NCBI GenBank assembly: GCA_001939145.1
Contig: LSRX01000005.1
Span: 1,318,699-1,382,698 of the forward strand
From: Symbiodinium microadriaticum
Lineage: Eukaryota > Sar > Dinophyceae > Suessiales > Symbiodiniaceae
Direction of reading: 5' to 3'
DNA length: 64,000 nt
Shown: piece by piece, positions 53,665 through 63,945 of the stretch
How positions within the stretch are numbered: position 1 is the first letter of the stretch
How the letters are laid out: the number at the start of each line of letters is the position of its first letter
The notes under the pieces: generated by a model
What the model was told of the DNA's origin: nothing
The model's input: only the letters and a program-made list of their open reading frames with translations
The model's database searches: none
Translations under genes and position numbers: made by a program

Positions 53665-53997
53665 GTGCTGAAATTCGAGTGTGGGGTTTCCGGTTCAGCA
53701 GGACCTTACAGGAAGGATCTTGGGAAGACAAATACGTGGCTTCGAAATCAGGGACCCTTTACCAAGGAGGTTCGAAGGATTTTTGGGGTAATAAGCGAGA
53801 ACTCTGCGCTGACATTCACTAAGGAAACAAAGCTTGCCATCCGGACAAAGACAGGGGGGGAGCCTTGTCACGATCCAAACCTGTTGGAAAAAAGCAGGAT
53901 TAGGATTCAGCGCTTAGCTAAACTTGCAACTCCTCCAACAAGATACCTACCTGAACACCCCAAGGCATGTAGAATCATAGCAGTTTTAGAATCTTAG
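53665..53997 (+). CDS. Possible exon region, unknown protein
   Basis: A 110-codon frame includes RKDLGKTNTWLRNQGPF, TKEVRRIFGVISENSALTFT, KETKLAIRTKTGGEPCHD and EKSRIRIQRLAKLATPP. Charged and protein-like over its whole length; no splice sites needed until a stop at 53995. Confidence 0.4.
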   Translation: MLKFECGVSGSAGPYRKDLGKTNTWLRNQGPFTKEVRRIFGVISENSALTFTKETKLAIRTKTGGEPCHDPNLLEKSRIRIQRLAKLATPPTRYLPEHPKACRIIAVLES

Positions 53998-54717
53998 ATG
54001 TTTTGGATCATGGTTTGACTTACTTTTGTGGTTTAGGGTATATATCTACCTACTTACCTAGATACATACATTTTACATTACATACATACTGACATACCAG
54101 CTACCAGCTATCAGGGATGATAACGACCTACTCAGAAGGGACATAGGGTGGATCATAGAGAGACTATTGTATGGCTTTTGTTGGCACCAGTTTTCGAGGG
54201 GGTTCTTGACCATAGCACATGTAGGGTATGCACGTTGTTTGGAAAGGGTTGCTCGATATCCACGAAGAACGTTCGTTGATTTCAGAACCTGGCTTCTATG
54301 CTTTAGTCGAACATTCTACCCCGTTCTGCCCAACAAGTAAAAAATGTAGGGGTTGCGCAGGGACAACAACTTAAGGCAAGCCATGTGTTGGCCTCTAGAA
54401 GATACTTTGGATTGGAGCTGGGAATGTGGATTCCGGCGTCATGAGGGCTTAGCGCTTTGGCTACTTAATCGTGCTAGTATGTACTCTGTCTTAGGTTCCC
54501 TTTTTTTCATAGTAGTTTCCACTTGACGATTATTCGGTTTGTCAAAGGTTGTCACATTGAAGGTTCGTGGACGCGACTGCTGAGAACTACGGTCATGAAG
54601 CCGATGAGTCTGAAAGTCTACCTGAGCCCTCTAGAGTTTTCATTAAGGTGCTGCATCCCACCTTGAAGGCCTGAACTCAGCACCGCTGAACACATTCATA
54701 TTAGTTCTTGTTTTATT

Positions 54718-55135
54718 TCTCTCTCTCTCTCGCTATATATATATATATATACACACATGTGCGGACTCATGTGCAAACCATACGCAGACGTGTAAGTATA
54801 TGTGTCTTTGTGTGTGTGTGCATGCATGCATGCATGCATGCAGGTTTGTATATATATATATATATATATATACACATACAAAGATACATATGTATCCATA
54901 TATATATATATATATATGTCTGTGTGTGTCTTTGTATTCATACATAGACATATCTGTATATATATATATACATACGTGTGTACTTGTAGCTGTATGTCTG
55001 TGTATATATGCACATAATACATACTTATCTCTATATATATATACGCATGTATACATATGTATATATATATATATACACACCTACATACATACACATATGT
55101 GTGTGTGTGTGTGTGTTTGCGCGCGTGTGTTTGTG
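54718..55135. repeat. Long compound TA/CATA/GT microsatellite
   Basis: TC, TA, GT, CATG and CATA repeats over about 415 bp. Tyr/Ile-rich frames on both strands (up to 201 codons) are repeat translations. Confidence 0.95.
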
Positions 55136-55606
55136 ACCAAAGCTCTTTGTGACCAGAATCTTCAATCACATGATCCATAAGAACTTGAACAGTCAAACCT
55201 GGTTTGGGATTTAGGAGTCCACACAACGCAGCGATGCACTGATTACACCAACACTCTAGGGACCCCTTGGGAAGGATCAGTGCGTCGGACCAGTCGGGCA
55301 ATCCTGTCCGACTCTTTGCCAGCCTGCTCTCTGGACCGAAGTGTAGAATGATGTTGGTCTTGTTGGCATGAATTGAGCGGTTTGATGTTTGTGTGGTTTT
55401 CAGCGTTCAGGGCTTAGGCTGCAGGGTTTGAAACTCAGGGAGTCGGGTGCAGGTTAGCACGTTCAAGGTGTAGCGTAGCTTCATCGAATGAATCGAATGC
55501 CTCGTAGAATACCTGGGAACTAGTCTGGTTCTGCATGTTCTTTGCTTTGGGCGTCTTTGCTTAGGGCGAGGCTGAAGTCGAGTTGTCATAGTTTTCGGAC
55601 AACCTG

Positions 55607-55850
55607 GTGCCTCTCGGGACTGTAGATTTCAGGAGGGGGTCCAGTTATGGAAAGTATTATGAGGCTCTCACAAAAAGGGCTGGATTGCACAAGTCCAGAT
55701 GCAAAAAAGGGCTGGAGCGTCTTAAGTTCAAGGGCCGTGTCTCGTTTACGGCTGGAATGGGGGGGCGGACATTCTGGGGACAACTTTCTATATGGCCTGT
55801 GCTTCCCGTAGCATTGCGGCACAACACCGAGCTCAGACCTTGTAAAAATG
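55607..55850 (+). CDS. Possible exon, unknown protein
   Basis: The frame includes GTVDFRRGSSYGKYYEALTK, RAGLHKSRCKKGLERLKFKG and RVSFTAGMGGRTFWGQLS. A GTAGCATTGCGGCACA string occurs twice just downstream (55808 and 55851). Confidence 0.45.
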
Positions 55851-56520
55851 TAGCATTGCGGCACAGAGATCTCACACAAACTCTCTCTCCCTCCCTCTCC
55901 CTCACGCAATGCCCACTGTGACCTGCAACCCCAAGTCCGAAGGGGGAAAAGTTCAGGGTTTAGGGTTTATTCATGTAGGATTTTATATAAGTTTAGGGAG
56001 CATGAACCCAAGAATTTTCGGTTTTGTTGCCGAAACGGGGGCAGTTGTGTAAGGGGCTCGAATGAGGAGTTCCCACAAACGCAGGACTCCACTTGAAATC
56101 TTGTCCGCAGCAATCGATCAGCTGCCAAGGAGGCTCCAATCTCTAAGCCTTGATATACCTTAAGGCCACGTAATTAAGCCCGAATTCGCAACTCTTCAAT
56201 CGCCGATGAATGGAATCAGGCCCCAGCAGTCGGCTGCGTGGAGCCCGGTGTCGCACCCTCCCAGCCGCGCCCCGGCTACAGTGTTTCTAGAGCTCGGGGC
56301 TGAAAGTTCAGGGCTACTTGGGGGAATGCGTTTGTAACCTTATGGCATCTTGGGGACGGAAAGTCTCAACGACTGCCATAGACGGGTCTGTCAGATAGCT
56401 TAGGAACCCTTCTATGCGAGTTGCTATAGCTAATGCAGGTCATGCCCAAGCCAAAAGAGGAACTGTCGGGGTAGTCTGGAAATCGAATTCCAAGTTTGAT
56501 GGCGTTAAAGCCGGGGTGTT

Positions 56521-56785
56521 GTGTTAGGGTGTTTCGTCATCGTCATTGGAGCCTATGGCTCTCAAAGACGGTTTGTTTCGCAGAATGACACATTACGTAG
56601 CAGGATCGCTAAAAGAACGACCCTCGATTTAACAACGACCCCCTCACATGTGACGTCCCGGAGGGAGACAAATTTGTGTTGTCAGGAATCTGGGCACAGC
56701 AAGATTATGCATGCCGACGTTTCCAAAGCATTAAACGACTGCACTAGTCGCTTGCTCCCAACCCTAAAAACTAAACTCTGTCAAC
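56521..56785 (+). CDS. Possible exon, unknown protein
   Basis: The frame reads RRFVSQNDTLRSRIAKRTTL, DLTTTPSHVTSRRETNLCCQ and SKIMHADVSKALNDCTSRLL before entering the CATA repeat. Composition is plausible; boundaries are unknown. Confidence 0.35.
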
Positions 56786-56873
56786 CCTATACATACATAC
56801 ATACATACATACATACATACATACATACATACATACATACATACATACATACATACATACATACATACATACA

Positions 56874-56909
<36 letters not shown>

Positions 56910-56912
56910 TTC
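56786..56912. repeat. (CATA)n microsatellite
   Basis: About 28 uninterrupted CATA units ending in TA repeats. Confidence 0.97.
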
Positions 56913-57500
56913 ATTTATTTATAAACCTAAAGTTAAACAAAAAATTGTTAACCGCAAACCTTATATTTGTAGGTGGCCGTCAGCCGTAGGTCTCATGCAG
57001 GTTGGGGGGCGGGCCAGGGGATGCTCTAAGCTCTCAGGACGGTCTTTAAGGGTTTATAAGGGTTTGTTCTAGGGTTTAGGGTTTTGGGCTCCAGGGTACT
57101 GAAAAGGTTTGTTTGTTGTTTAGAGTTTAAAGCTTATAGGGATCAAACAAGTATCGGCTTTTCTGGGTTCAGCGCTTGGGGGTTTAGGAGGTGGTGTTAA
57201 GGGTGTAGGGTTTCGGCTTGAGAGGGGGATTCCGAGTTCGACCCTTCGGCCCTAAGCTGGATGAGTTGGAATTCTGCTGCCTGGCTTTGTTCCTTGCACT
57301 CCAGATTCGGAGCTCCAACCCATAGAATAAACCTTAAGCCAAACCCTGAATGTAGGTTGAACCTTCAACCGATTCGGCACCAAGAACCTCGCCCGGCATG
57401 TCCGAGTGTGAGTTCCGAAACTCGGAACCCTCCACATTGACTCCACATACAAATACCTTCCGAAGCCCTAAACCCTAGACCCTAAACCAGAGTCCTGCAG

Positions 57501-57590
57501 GGCATCCCCGCGCCGTTGGAACCTCTGACCTTTCGGGGCCTTGAGGGGTGGCTCCGGCCCCAGGGCCGGTGGCAAAAGGGGAGGCTTTAA
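57501..57590 (+). CDS. Probable exon, unknown protein
   Basis: CCCTAAA repeats and GTCCTGCAG precede; it reads GIPAPLEPLTFRGLEGWLR, then PQGRWQKGRL and TAA. TTTAGGG repeats follow at 57626-57655, the usual polarity. Confidence 0.45.
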   Translation, partial: GIPAPLEPLTFRGLEGWLRPQGRWQKGRL

Positions 57591-57755
57591 GCCCCTGAAG
57601 CCAGAGAGGCTCTCTGACATGTTGAGGTTTGGGGTTTAGGGTTTAGGGTTTGGGGTTTATTTTGTGTTCATGATGGTGTGGTGGCATCGGCTTTCTTTCC
57701 ATCCTGAAATCCCAAAAGCACAGCTCAGAAGCCTGCTAAGCCGACGAGGCCCTGC

Positions 57756-57860
57756 GTGGTCGGCCGCACGCCGAAGTTTTTTGGTCCCGGTCCCCGGCAC
57801 AAGGTCCGGGCGGCCGGGGAAGGGTTTGTCGTGTTCTTGCGCATGGCGTGCAACAGTTGG
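57756..57860 (+). CDS. Possible exon, frame ambiguous
   Basis: GC-rich stretch; one frame reads VGRTPKFFGPGPRHKVRAAG, then EGFVVFLRMACN. Two other frames are open. No splice sites fixed. Confidence 0.3.
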
Positions 57861-58125
57861 GCGTGTGGATCTTTACCTAGGACTCAGGAACATAGACCTC
57901 ATGATGCATTTGGGGCCTTCCGGGCCGGGGGGGGTGGGGGGCTAGTGGCTCGTGTTTCTTCAACAACTCCGTCTACTACATGATCATTAGCATTCTACTA
58001 CTCTAGAGTCTTCAGCATTGCAGAGCCCCGGAGCTATGGGGTTCCGAACCTACTATAACGTAGTTATTGGGGCTTCAATGCCTGCGCTCCGAAGACGAAG
58101 ATCCTTCAGCCCTTAGCCTTGACAG

Positions 58126-59981
58126 GTACCCCGGGGTGTGATGCATACCTACTTCACCAGCACCGACGCCTCAGATCCCGAGGCCTGCTTCCAGCCCCTT
58201 CAAGAGTTTTTTTCGGGATCCAGGGTTTTGGGGGGGGATCTTAGGGAATTTTAAGGCTCAGGGTGTTTGCGGAATGATAGGCTTTTAGGGGATCTTAGGG
58301 GTTTGGTTGGGATCTTCGGGCTTTTGGGATCTTGGGGCTTTTGGGATCTTCGGGCCTTTTGTTTACGTCTTGGGTCTTATAAGGTTGTTTGGGGATTTTT
58401 TGGCTTAGGGATTGGGATCTTACGGTCTCTTTGGGATATTAGGGCCTATAGGTGATCTTGAAATGGAGCTTTCGTAGAGTTTGTGAGCTCCAGAGCTTTC
58501 AGGTTGAGCCTGTCTTTGTATAACGCTGCTCGGCCTTGCCATCCAGACCCTCAACCCCTTTTCCTTGCCCTGCATGCGAAGAAATCCAGCCGCAATGGCG
58601 CTTCTCACCCTTACAAGCCTTATAAAGTTACCGTAGATTATGTTTCGCAGTCTGCTGAGCTGCCTGATGTGCTGGCTATGCGGCGGGGCATTGTGTTTAC
58701 TTTCTGTTTTCATTATGACACATGCTGAATCCGAGTTTGGTTGTCCGTAAGCGGCCTACTATGGGAGCCCTGCATGATCTTGTTTCCTCGGTCCCAGGTT
58801 CTAGATTGTAACACGATACTAGAATGTAACCACGTTAGTCAGGGATCTGAGCCCACACATGAGTTGCTAATGTCAGCATTCGCATTTTTAACGCTGCCAT
58901 GAGTGTTGATGGTGGGCAGCCTGGTAGCAGCAGTGATGTGGTAGTAGTCTTCGCCTTTTGACGCCCTGCTCAAATCCGACAATCAGCCCGTTCTCGTGGC
59001 TCAGGACAGAACGACGCACACGCTGGGCGCGTGGCAGCAGGCAATCGCTCTGGGGCTGGGTGTTGAGTGTGTCGGGTGGAGGGCCGGAACCACATACAGC
59101 TGTACTAATTGAAGGCTTGTGGTTTTCCTTGAACTGGCCTGAGTCAAAATAGTTCGGGAGTCTCAGCTTAAGTATATAAATATAGTTTAAGAACATAAGT
59201 TACCGCTTTAAGGCTGAAGCGGTAAAAGGGTTGGGGTTTAACAGCTTTTGGCTTGGTGATATCGTGCACAAAAGCCTGCCAGCTTAAGAGCGCTGAACTG
59301 GCTGCCGAATCTAGACTACCTATAGTCTCCATTGTAGTCATTGTAGTTCCTGTTTTCGGTATAACCTATTCTATATTAAGGATCCTAAAAGGTACCCCCA
59401 AAAAAGGAACTACAATGGAGAGTATAGGTAGGATCCTCGCTTTGGTATTGTAGGAGGCTTGGCGGTTGAGCCCGAGCCATGAGCTGCAGGAATACGTTTA
59501 AAGACCTCTTCTGCAGTGGACCCGGAAACTCAGGATTGATGCCAGAAACCCTCCAACTTCGACCTCGGGACACGCAAAGGTCGCAATTTAGGGGCATTGG
59601 GATGAAATTTGCAAAGTCAGAAACAGTAGAATCCCGAACAAACCCAAACCTAAACCCTCTTAAGCAAGAAAACACAAACTCCAAAGTCTCTCGGGAGAGA
59701 CGTTGAGAGGCTTGGCATCGTGCTGGCTGGGCAACTCGAGTTCTGACTATAGAGCCTTGGCGACCGGGTGCTCTGCGCGTGCTCCTTGCATTTCTTGCCG
59801 GTACCTGCATGGTAAAGAATGTGGTAATAGACATATGCTGTGTTCATACGCCCACATTTATGTATGTATACATATACCATCTTATACACACACATACATA
59901 TACATACATATACATATAGATGTGTATATATATATATATATATACAGCTGACAGGTGACTGAGTCCGTGTGAGATATATAT

Positions 59982-60015
<34 letters not shown>

Positions 60016-62000
60016 GCATGTATGTATCTAGGATGGATGCATGCATGCATGTACGCATGTATGTGTCTGTGCATGTAGGTGTGTGTGTGTGTATGTACGT
60101 ACGTACGTACCTAGGTAGGCAGGGAGGTAGGTAGGTAGGTAGGTAGGTAGGTAGGCAGGCAGGCAGGTAGGTAGGTATGTTATATGTTATGTTATGTAGT
60201 GTAGTGTAGTGTAATGTAATGCAATGTACTGTAATGTACTGTAATGTACAGTAATGTACTGTAATGTAATGTAATGTAATGTAATGTAATGTAATGTAAT
60301 GTATGCATCTATATAATATACGCATCTGTATACATATATGTACATACTCACAGATGAATGTGTGTACATATATATATATATACACATTATTTATGCTCAA
60401 AGAATTTTTGACCACAGGCGGATTCTATCCCGGACGAAAGCAATTTGTGACATCCCCCCCAAGACTAACCGAAGACACCAACAACACTTGTTTTGGAGGT
60501 CAGCAGTTTAAAGGATACCGTGTATGTCAGCTTTGCGTGCGTCATCACCAGGCAAGACTGAAAGGGCAGTCACTATACCTTGGAAATCTTGGGAACAAAC
60601 TCAAGCCAAGTGTGATAACAGTCTAGTGACAGCCAGACATGAGCGGAAGAGGTAGTCCTGTCATAGTCGTCATACGAGCTTTGAGCCAGCAGGCAGCGAG
60701 GAATCGGTTGAACAGCCCAACGATCACTTCTACCCCGCAAATCATTGAATCGGTACCCCAACGCTCGACCCCTAATCCCTGACCTATACAACCACAGACC
60801 ATCAGAACTGTTCGAAGCTCCCGAGGAAGATGCAAAGACTGCCGCCAACTTCAGTCAATTCCATCATGACCTGGCGACCAAAGTTCCCCTGGGGGGGAAC
60901 AAGATGCAACCCGCTCTCCAATCAATCCCCCAGGGACCAGTACTTGGCCATCAAACACAACCGAAGTAAGCGCTAGCTTGATCAAGTTTTGCTACCTGGT
61001 TCGTGGATGATTAAGCTACTGCAGCTGAAGTGTATAGCCCAGTATTCGGCCATTCAGCCCAATAGTGAAGTACTTGGGTTCAAGTATATTAAATAGTAGA
61101 GTAGGTGTAGAGTAATATGTTGGAGAATATGTCATGATGATGTACTTGGACCTTCAGACGGAACAAGACAAGGCAGCTCCACACATCGGTACTTATTTGC
61201 ATGTTTTTGCGTTCATGTTGATTCATGTAGAAAGTCCGGGGCCCGTTAGTGTATCCTACTATATAGCAACATTTGGGGAGCAGGCCCACCTCCATGTGCA
61301 ACAAGCAGTGGGGCTCAGAGTCTAAAGTTTAGGGCTACGGAGCACTGAAGCTTCTATAAACCTTAAACCCTCTAGCCTACATGCTAAGCCGTCTTTAAAT
61401 GCTGAGGTACGACTACCACTGCTACATGCGGTACTTGGCCATGGCCGAAGCAGGCTAGGGTCCCGTCAGATTCAGCACACATGCTGAGGGACTGATGGGT
61501 CAGCAAGATTGTTTATTGGAGCTGAGCTCTACATCCTAACCCCCCAACCGCCCGTTTCTGAAGCCCTGTAGTAAACTGTAGTACCCTTTGTAGCAAGCCT
61601 TCGAATAGTGGCCCTGGAACCCCCGAAGCCCTCCAGCTCTATTTACGATATGTTACATAACGCATATTTAAAACTGACTGCTTATCTGGAACCATGCAGA
61701 GTTCCAGTTTGACAGGTCTTCCAACATTTGTTCCTTGAGGAGCCTTCCGTTCACTGCGGATCCCGCATGCGCAGAGTCTGTATACTGGTCTTGTGAGCGT
61801 CCGCCATGTTGAACATTCGTGTGGCATCTTCCAACTTGCTCCCAATTTGCGGCGATCGATCCGACCAAGAGAGCGAGAGAGATGTGTTATATATATATAT
61901 ATACACATACATACGTATACATACATTAAAGAGGCAGAGAGAGAGAGGTGTATGTACATATATATATATATAAACACATACATTATAAGGAGACAGAGAG

Positions 62001-62041
<41 letters not shown>

Positions 62042-63788
62042 GAGAGTGTTGCTTTCTGCTTCTGGGCAGTTAAGGGGCCCGAACAGTGTAGAACTGTCTT
62101 GTTATGCCAGTTTTTTTTGGCATTGCGGCGTGTGGCACGGGATGTCTAAAGCCGAGAGTCCAGACAAACACCGTCCACTCCTTGCAGGGGGCGGGTGGAT
62201 GTCGGACTACGACGTGATTCCAACATGGTTCCCTCCAGATACAGCCGCTTGGCCGCCCAAGGCTAAAGCCACAGAACACACATAATACGTAGTAGCCTGA
62301 AGAATTACCACTATTGAATCCATTAGGGTTCCTTGTTGTTACAACCCCAACAAGCCTGTTCTGGTCTTAAACGCCGCGACATTAGAGCACGAGTACCCTC
62401 AAGGCCCTAATCCCTGCGCCTGGAAAACAATTGGAGGGGCCTTCAAAACTCAAGCCTGCAATATAGGGGTCTGAATAAATATTTAATGAGATGCCCCAAT
62501 AGTCCCTAAATACTCTACCGAGTATATCCCAGCATCCTAGACAAATTGCGCATGCTTCTATATCACAGCCCTGGAAGCCATGACCTCCGATTCGCCAGAA
62601 TCAGAGAACCGGAAAGGATCTGCCCAATGACGGGCGCTTCACCAGCTACCAAAACCACGTTCCCGCACTGCTCTCGGGTAGGCCGCCTGGCCGAATTGGG
62701 CGTAACAGTGGATTAGGCTTCGGTGCACGGCGTCGCAAGTTGCCAGCAAAGAGGCATCCTTTTGTAAACGCAACCACGCGTGTGACTGAAGGCGGTGTTG
62801 CTGCGACTGCTGCTGTTCCAATCCCAGTTGCTTAAATAAGGATCTCTTGTCTTGTAGATCCTCCCTCGGAGCAGTGCATCTCTCTCTCTAGTTAGAGTAC
62901 CCAGTGTAGAGAACTACCAATCAAGAGTCGACAGAAATCCCTAGCATTCTAAGCCCCCATGTACCATCTGTTCTCGACATGCAGGCAGGATGAATGGTAT
63001 CGAATGGCTGACACTCTGCTCACCTTGGCTGTGTCGAAAGGGAAGGACCCCGGGAGTGGAGTGTGGAGCAATGTCTGAATGAGCAACGAGCTTCATTGTT
63101 TTCTAAGCTTCCAGATGGTCCCTCTAACAACCCCTAAATAACCCCAACCCTTCGCCTAGGCTCGTCCGAGTGTGAGTGCTGAAACCCTAAACCTTGAACC
63201 TAATCCCCCATACTAGTCCCCGGACTCTACATCTAATCTGATTTGGAAGATTGACAGTTCCACGGTCTTTAGCAAACTCGGATCTCATGGGCCTTTGTTA
63301 ATCATGGGACCACTTTTTCGTTTCTGGTTGCCAAGTTGATTAGGCATGGCCAGCTCCAGCCTTAAGCTGCAAGGGGCACTTGAGTAAGCCAGTGGATAGC
63401 TGTGTCCCCCCCCCCCTTAGATTCCTGCAACAAGTAGGATCTCTCGGGTTTGTTTACGTTTCGCTAGGCCCTGGCAGCCTGAGCAACTCAATGTTATGTG
63501 GTGGCGGTTGTGACTTTATACTGATGGCTCACCAATCATTGCTGTCCTCTCGCTGCCCCCAAACCAACACAAACAGACAGGTTTGGGCTTTACCTATAGC
63601 CCCGAACCCGACAGATTGCCGGGTCGTGGCCCCATATTCATAGGGTATAGCCGTTGAAACCGTAGGCTATTGTATCCACAACCCTCCTACCCTTATATGA
63701 AGCCCTAGACAATCTCCGCGCACCTGTCATTGCGAGGAGAAAGCCATCAAAACCGGTTCCGAGTACCTGTTCTCTGACATGTGGCCCG
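58126..63788 (+). CDS. DXD-motif sugar-transferase-like gene, copy B (multi-exon)
   Basis: Exons by paralogy and phase: 58126-58203 (VPRGVMHTYFTSTDASDPE), 59710-59751 (AWHRAGWATRVLTI), 60826-60902 (EDAKTAANFSQFHHDLATKV, PLGGNK), 61407-61453 (YDYHCYMRYLAMAEA), 62188-62261 (GGGWMSDYDVIPTWFPPD, TAAWPPK), 62617-62677 (DLPNDGRFTSYQNHVPALLS), about 62985-63072 (DEWYRMADTLLTLAVSKG), 63737-63788 (EKAIKTGSEYLFSDMW). Donors include GA (59752, 60903) and GC (61454, 62262). The join after 62677 is out of phase with the next exon, so a micro-exon or lesion lies there. GGGWMSDYD is the DxD sugar-nucleotide site proposed for copy A. The gene probably continues beyond the window. Confidence 0.8.
58483..58728 (+). 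CDS. Possible exon, unknown protein
   Basis: The frame includes NAARPCHPDPQPLFLALHAK, KSSRNGASHPYKPYKVTVDY and VSQSAELPDVLAMRRGIVFT. It falls within the first inferred intron of sugar-transferase copy B, so it is either an exon without a counterpart in copy A or a chance frame. Confidence 0.35.
   Translation: MSSRAFRLSLSLYNAARPCHPDPQPLFLALHAKKSSRNGASHPYKPYKVTVDYVSQSAELPDVLAMRRGIVFTFCFHYDTC
59319..59427. mobile_element. Inverted-repeat element, second copy of family 7
   Basis: CCTATAGTCTCCATTGTAGT at the left (with a short internal duplication of CATTGTAGT) and AAGGAACTACAATGGAGAGT, then ATAGG at the right. The same arms as 36448-36551. Located in the intron between copy B exons 58126-58203 and 59710-59751. 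Confidence 0.8.
59865..60395. repeat. Compound TA, CATG, GTAC, GGTA and TGTAA repeats
   Basis: It includes (GTAG/GGCA)n at 60110-60178 and a pentamer (TGTAA)n at about 60200-60303. It lies in the intron between copy B exons 59710 and 60826. Open frames here are repeat translations. Confidence 0.95.
60415..60625 (+). CDS. Possible exon, unknown protein
   Basis: The frame reads TTGGFYPGRKQFVTSPPRL, then TEDTNNTCFGGQQFKGYRV and CQLCVRHHQARLKGQSLYLG. C-x-x-C present. It falls inside an inferred copy B intron, so it is uncertain. Confidence 0.3.
61880..62037. repeat. TA and GA microsatellites in a copy B intron
   Basis: (TA)n, CATA, GAGAGA, (TA)n and a long (GA)n run, all inside the 61454-62187 GC-AG intron that copy A lacks. 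Confidence 0.95.
62291..62390 (+). mobile_element. Family 1 element in the 62262-62616 intron
   Basis: AGCCTGAAGAATTACCACTA, CATTAGGGTTCCTTGTTG, AACCCCAACAAGCCTGTTCT, GGTCTTAAACGCC. A second degenerate copy (GGGGTCTGAATAAATATTTA) begins at 62470 in the same intron. Confidence 0.6.
63089..63720. other. Intron of copy B with one dispersed short repeat
   Basis: TTCGCCTAGGCTCGTCCGAG (63151) belongs to the dispersed GTCCGAGT family. A poly-C tract at 63407-63416 and an 87-codon frame at 63380-63643 are present, but nothing is well supported as coding. Confidence 0.4.
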
Positions 63789-63883
63789 GATGACTCTGCT
63801 AGGGTTCAGGGCTTGGCTGTAGGGCTTGTCGGGCTTTGGGCTTCAGGGCCTAGGGCTGTAGGGGTTTAGGGGTTTTAGGATTG

Positions 63884-63945
63884 GGAGAGGGAGGGAGAGA
63901 GAGAGGGAAGGAGGGGGGGAGAGAGCGGGAGAGAGAGGAAGGAGG
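63884..63945. repeat. (GA)n/GGGA microsatellite
   Basis: Purine-only run of GAGA, GGGA and GGAA units. Confidence 0.9.
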
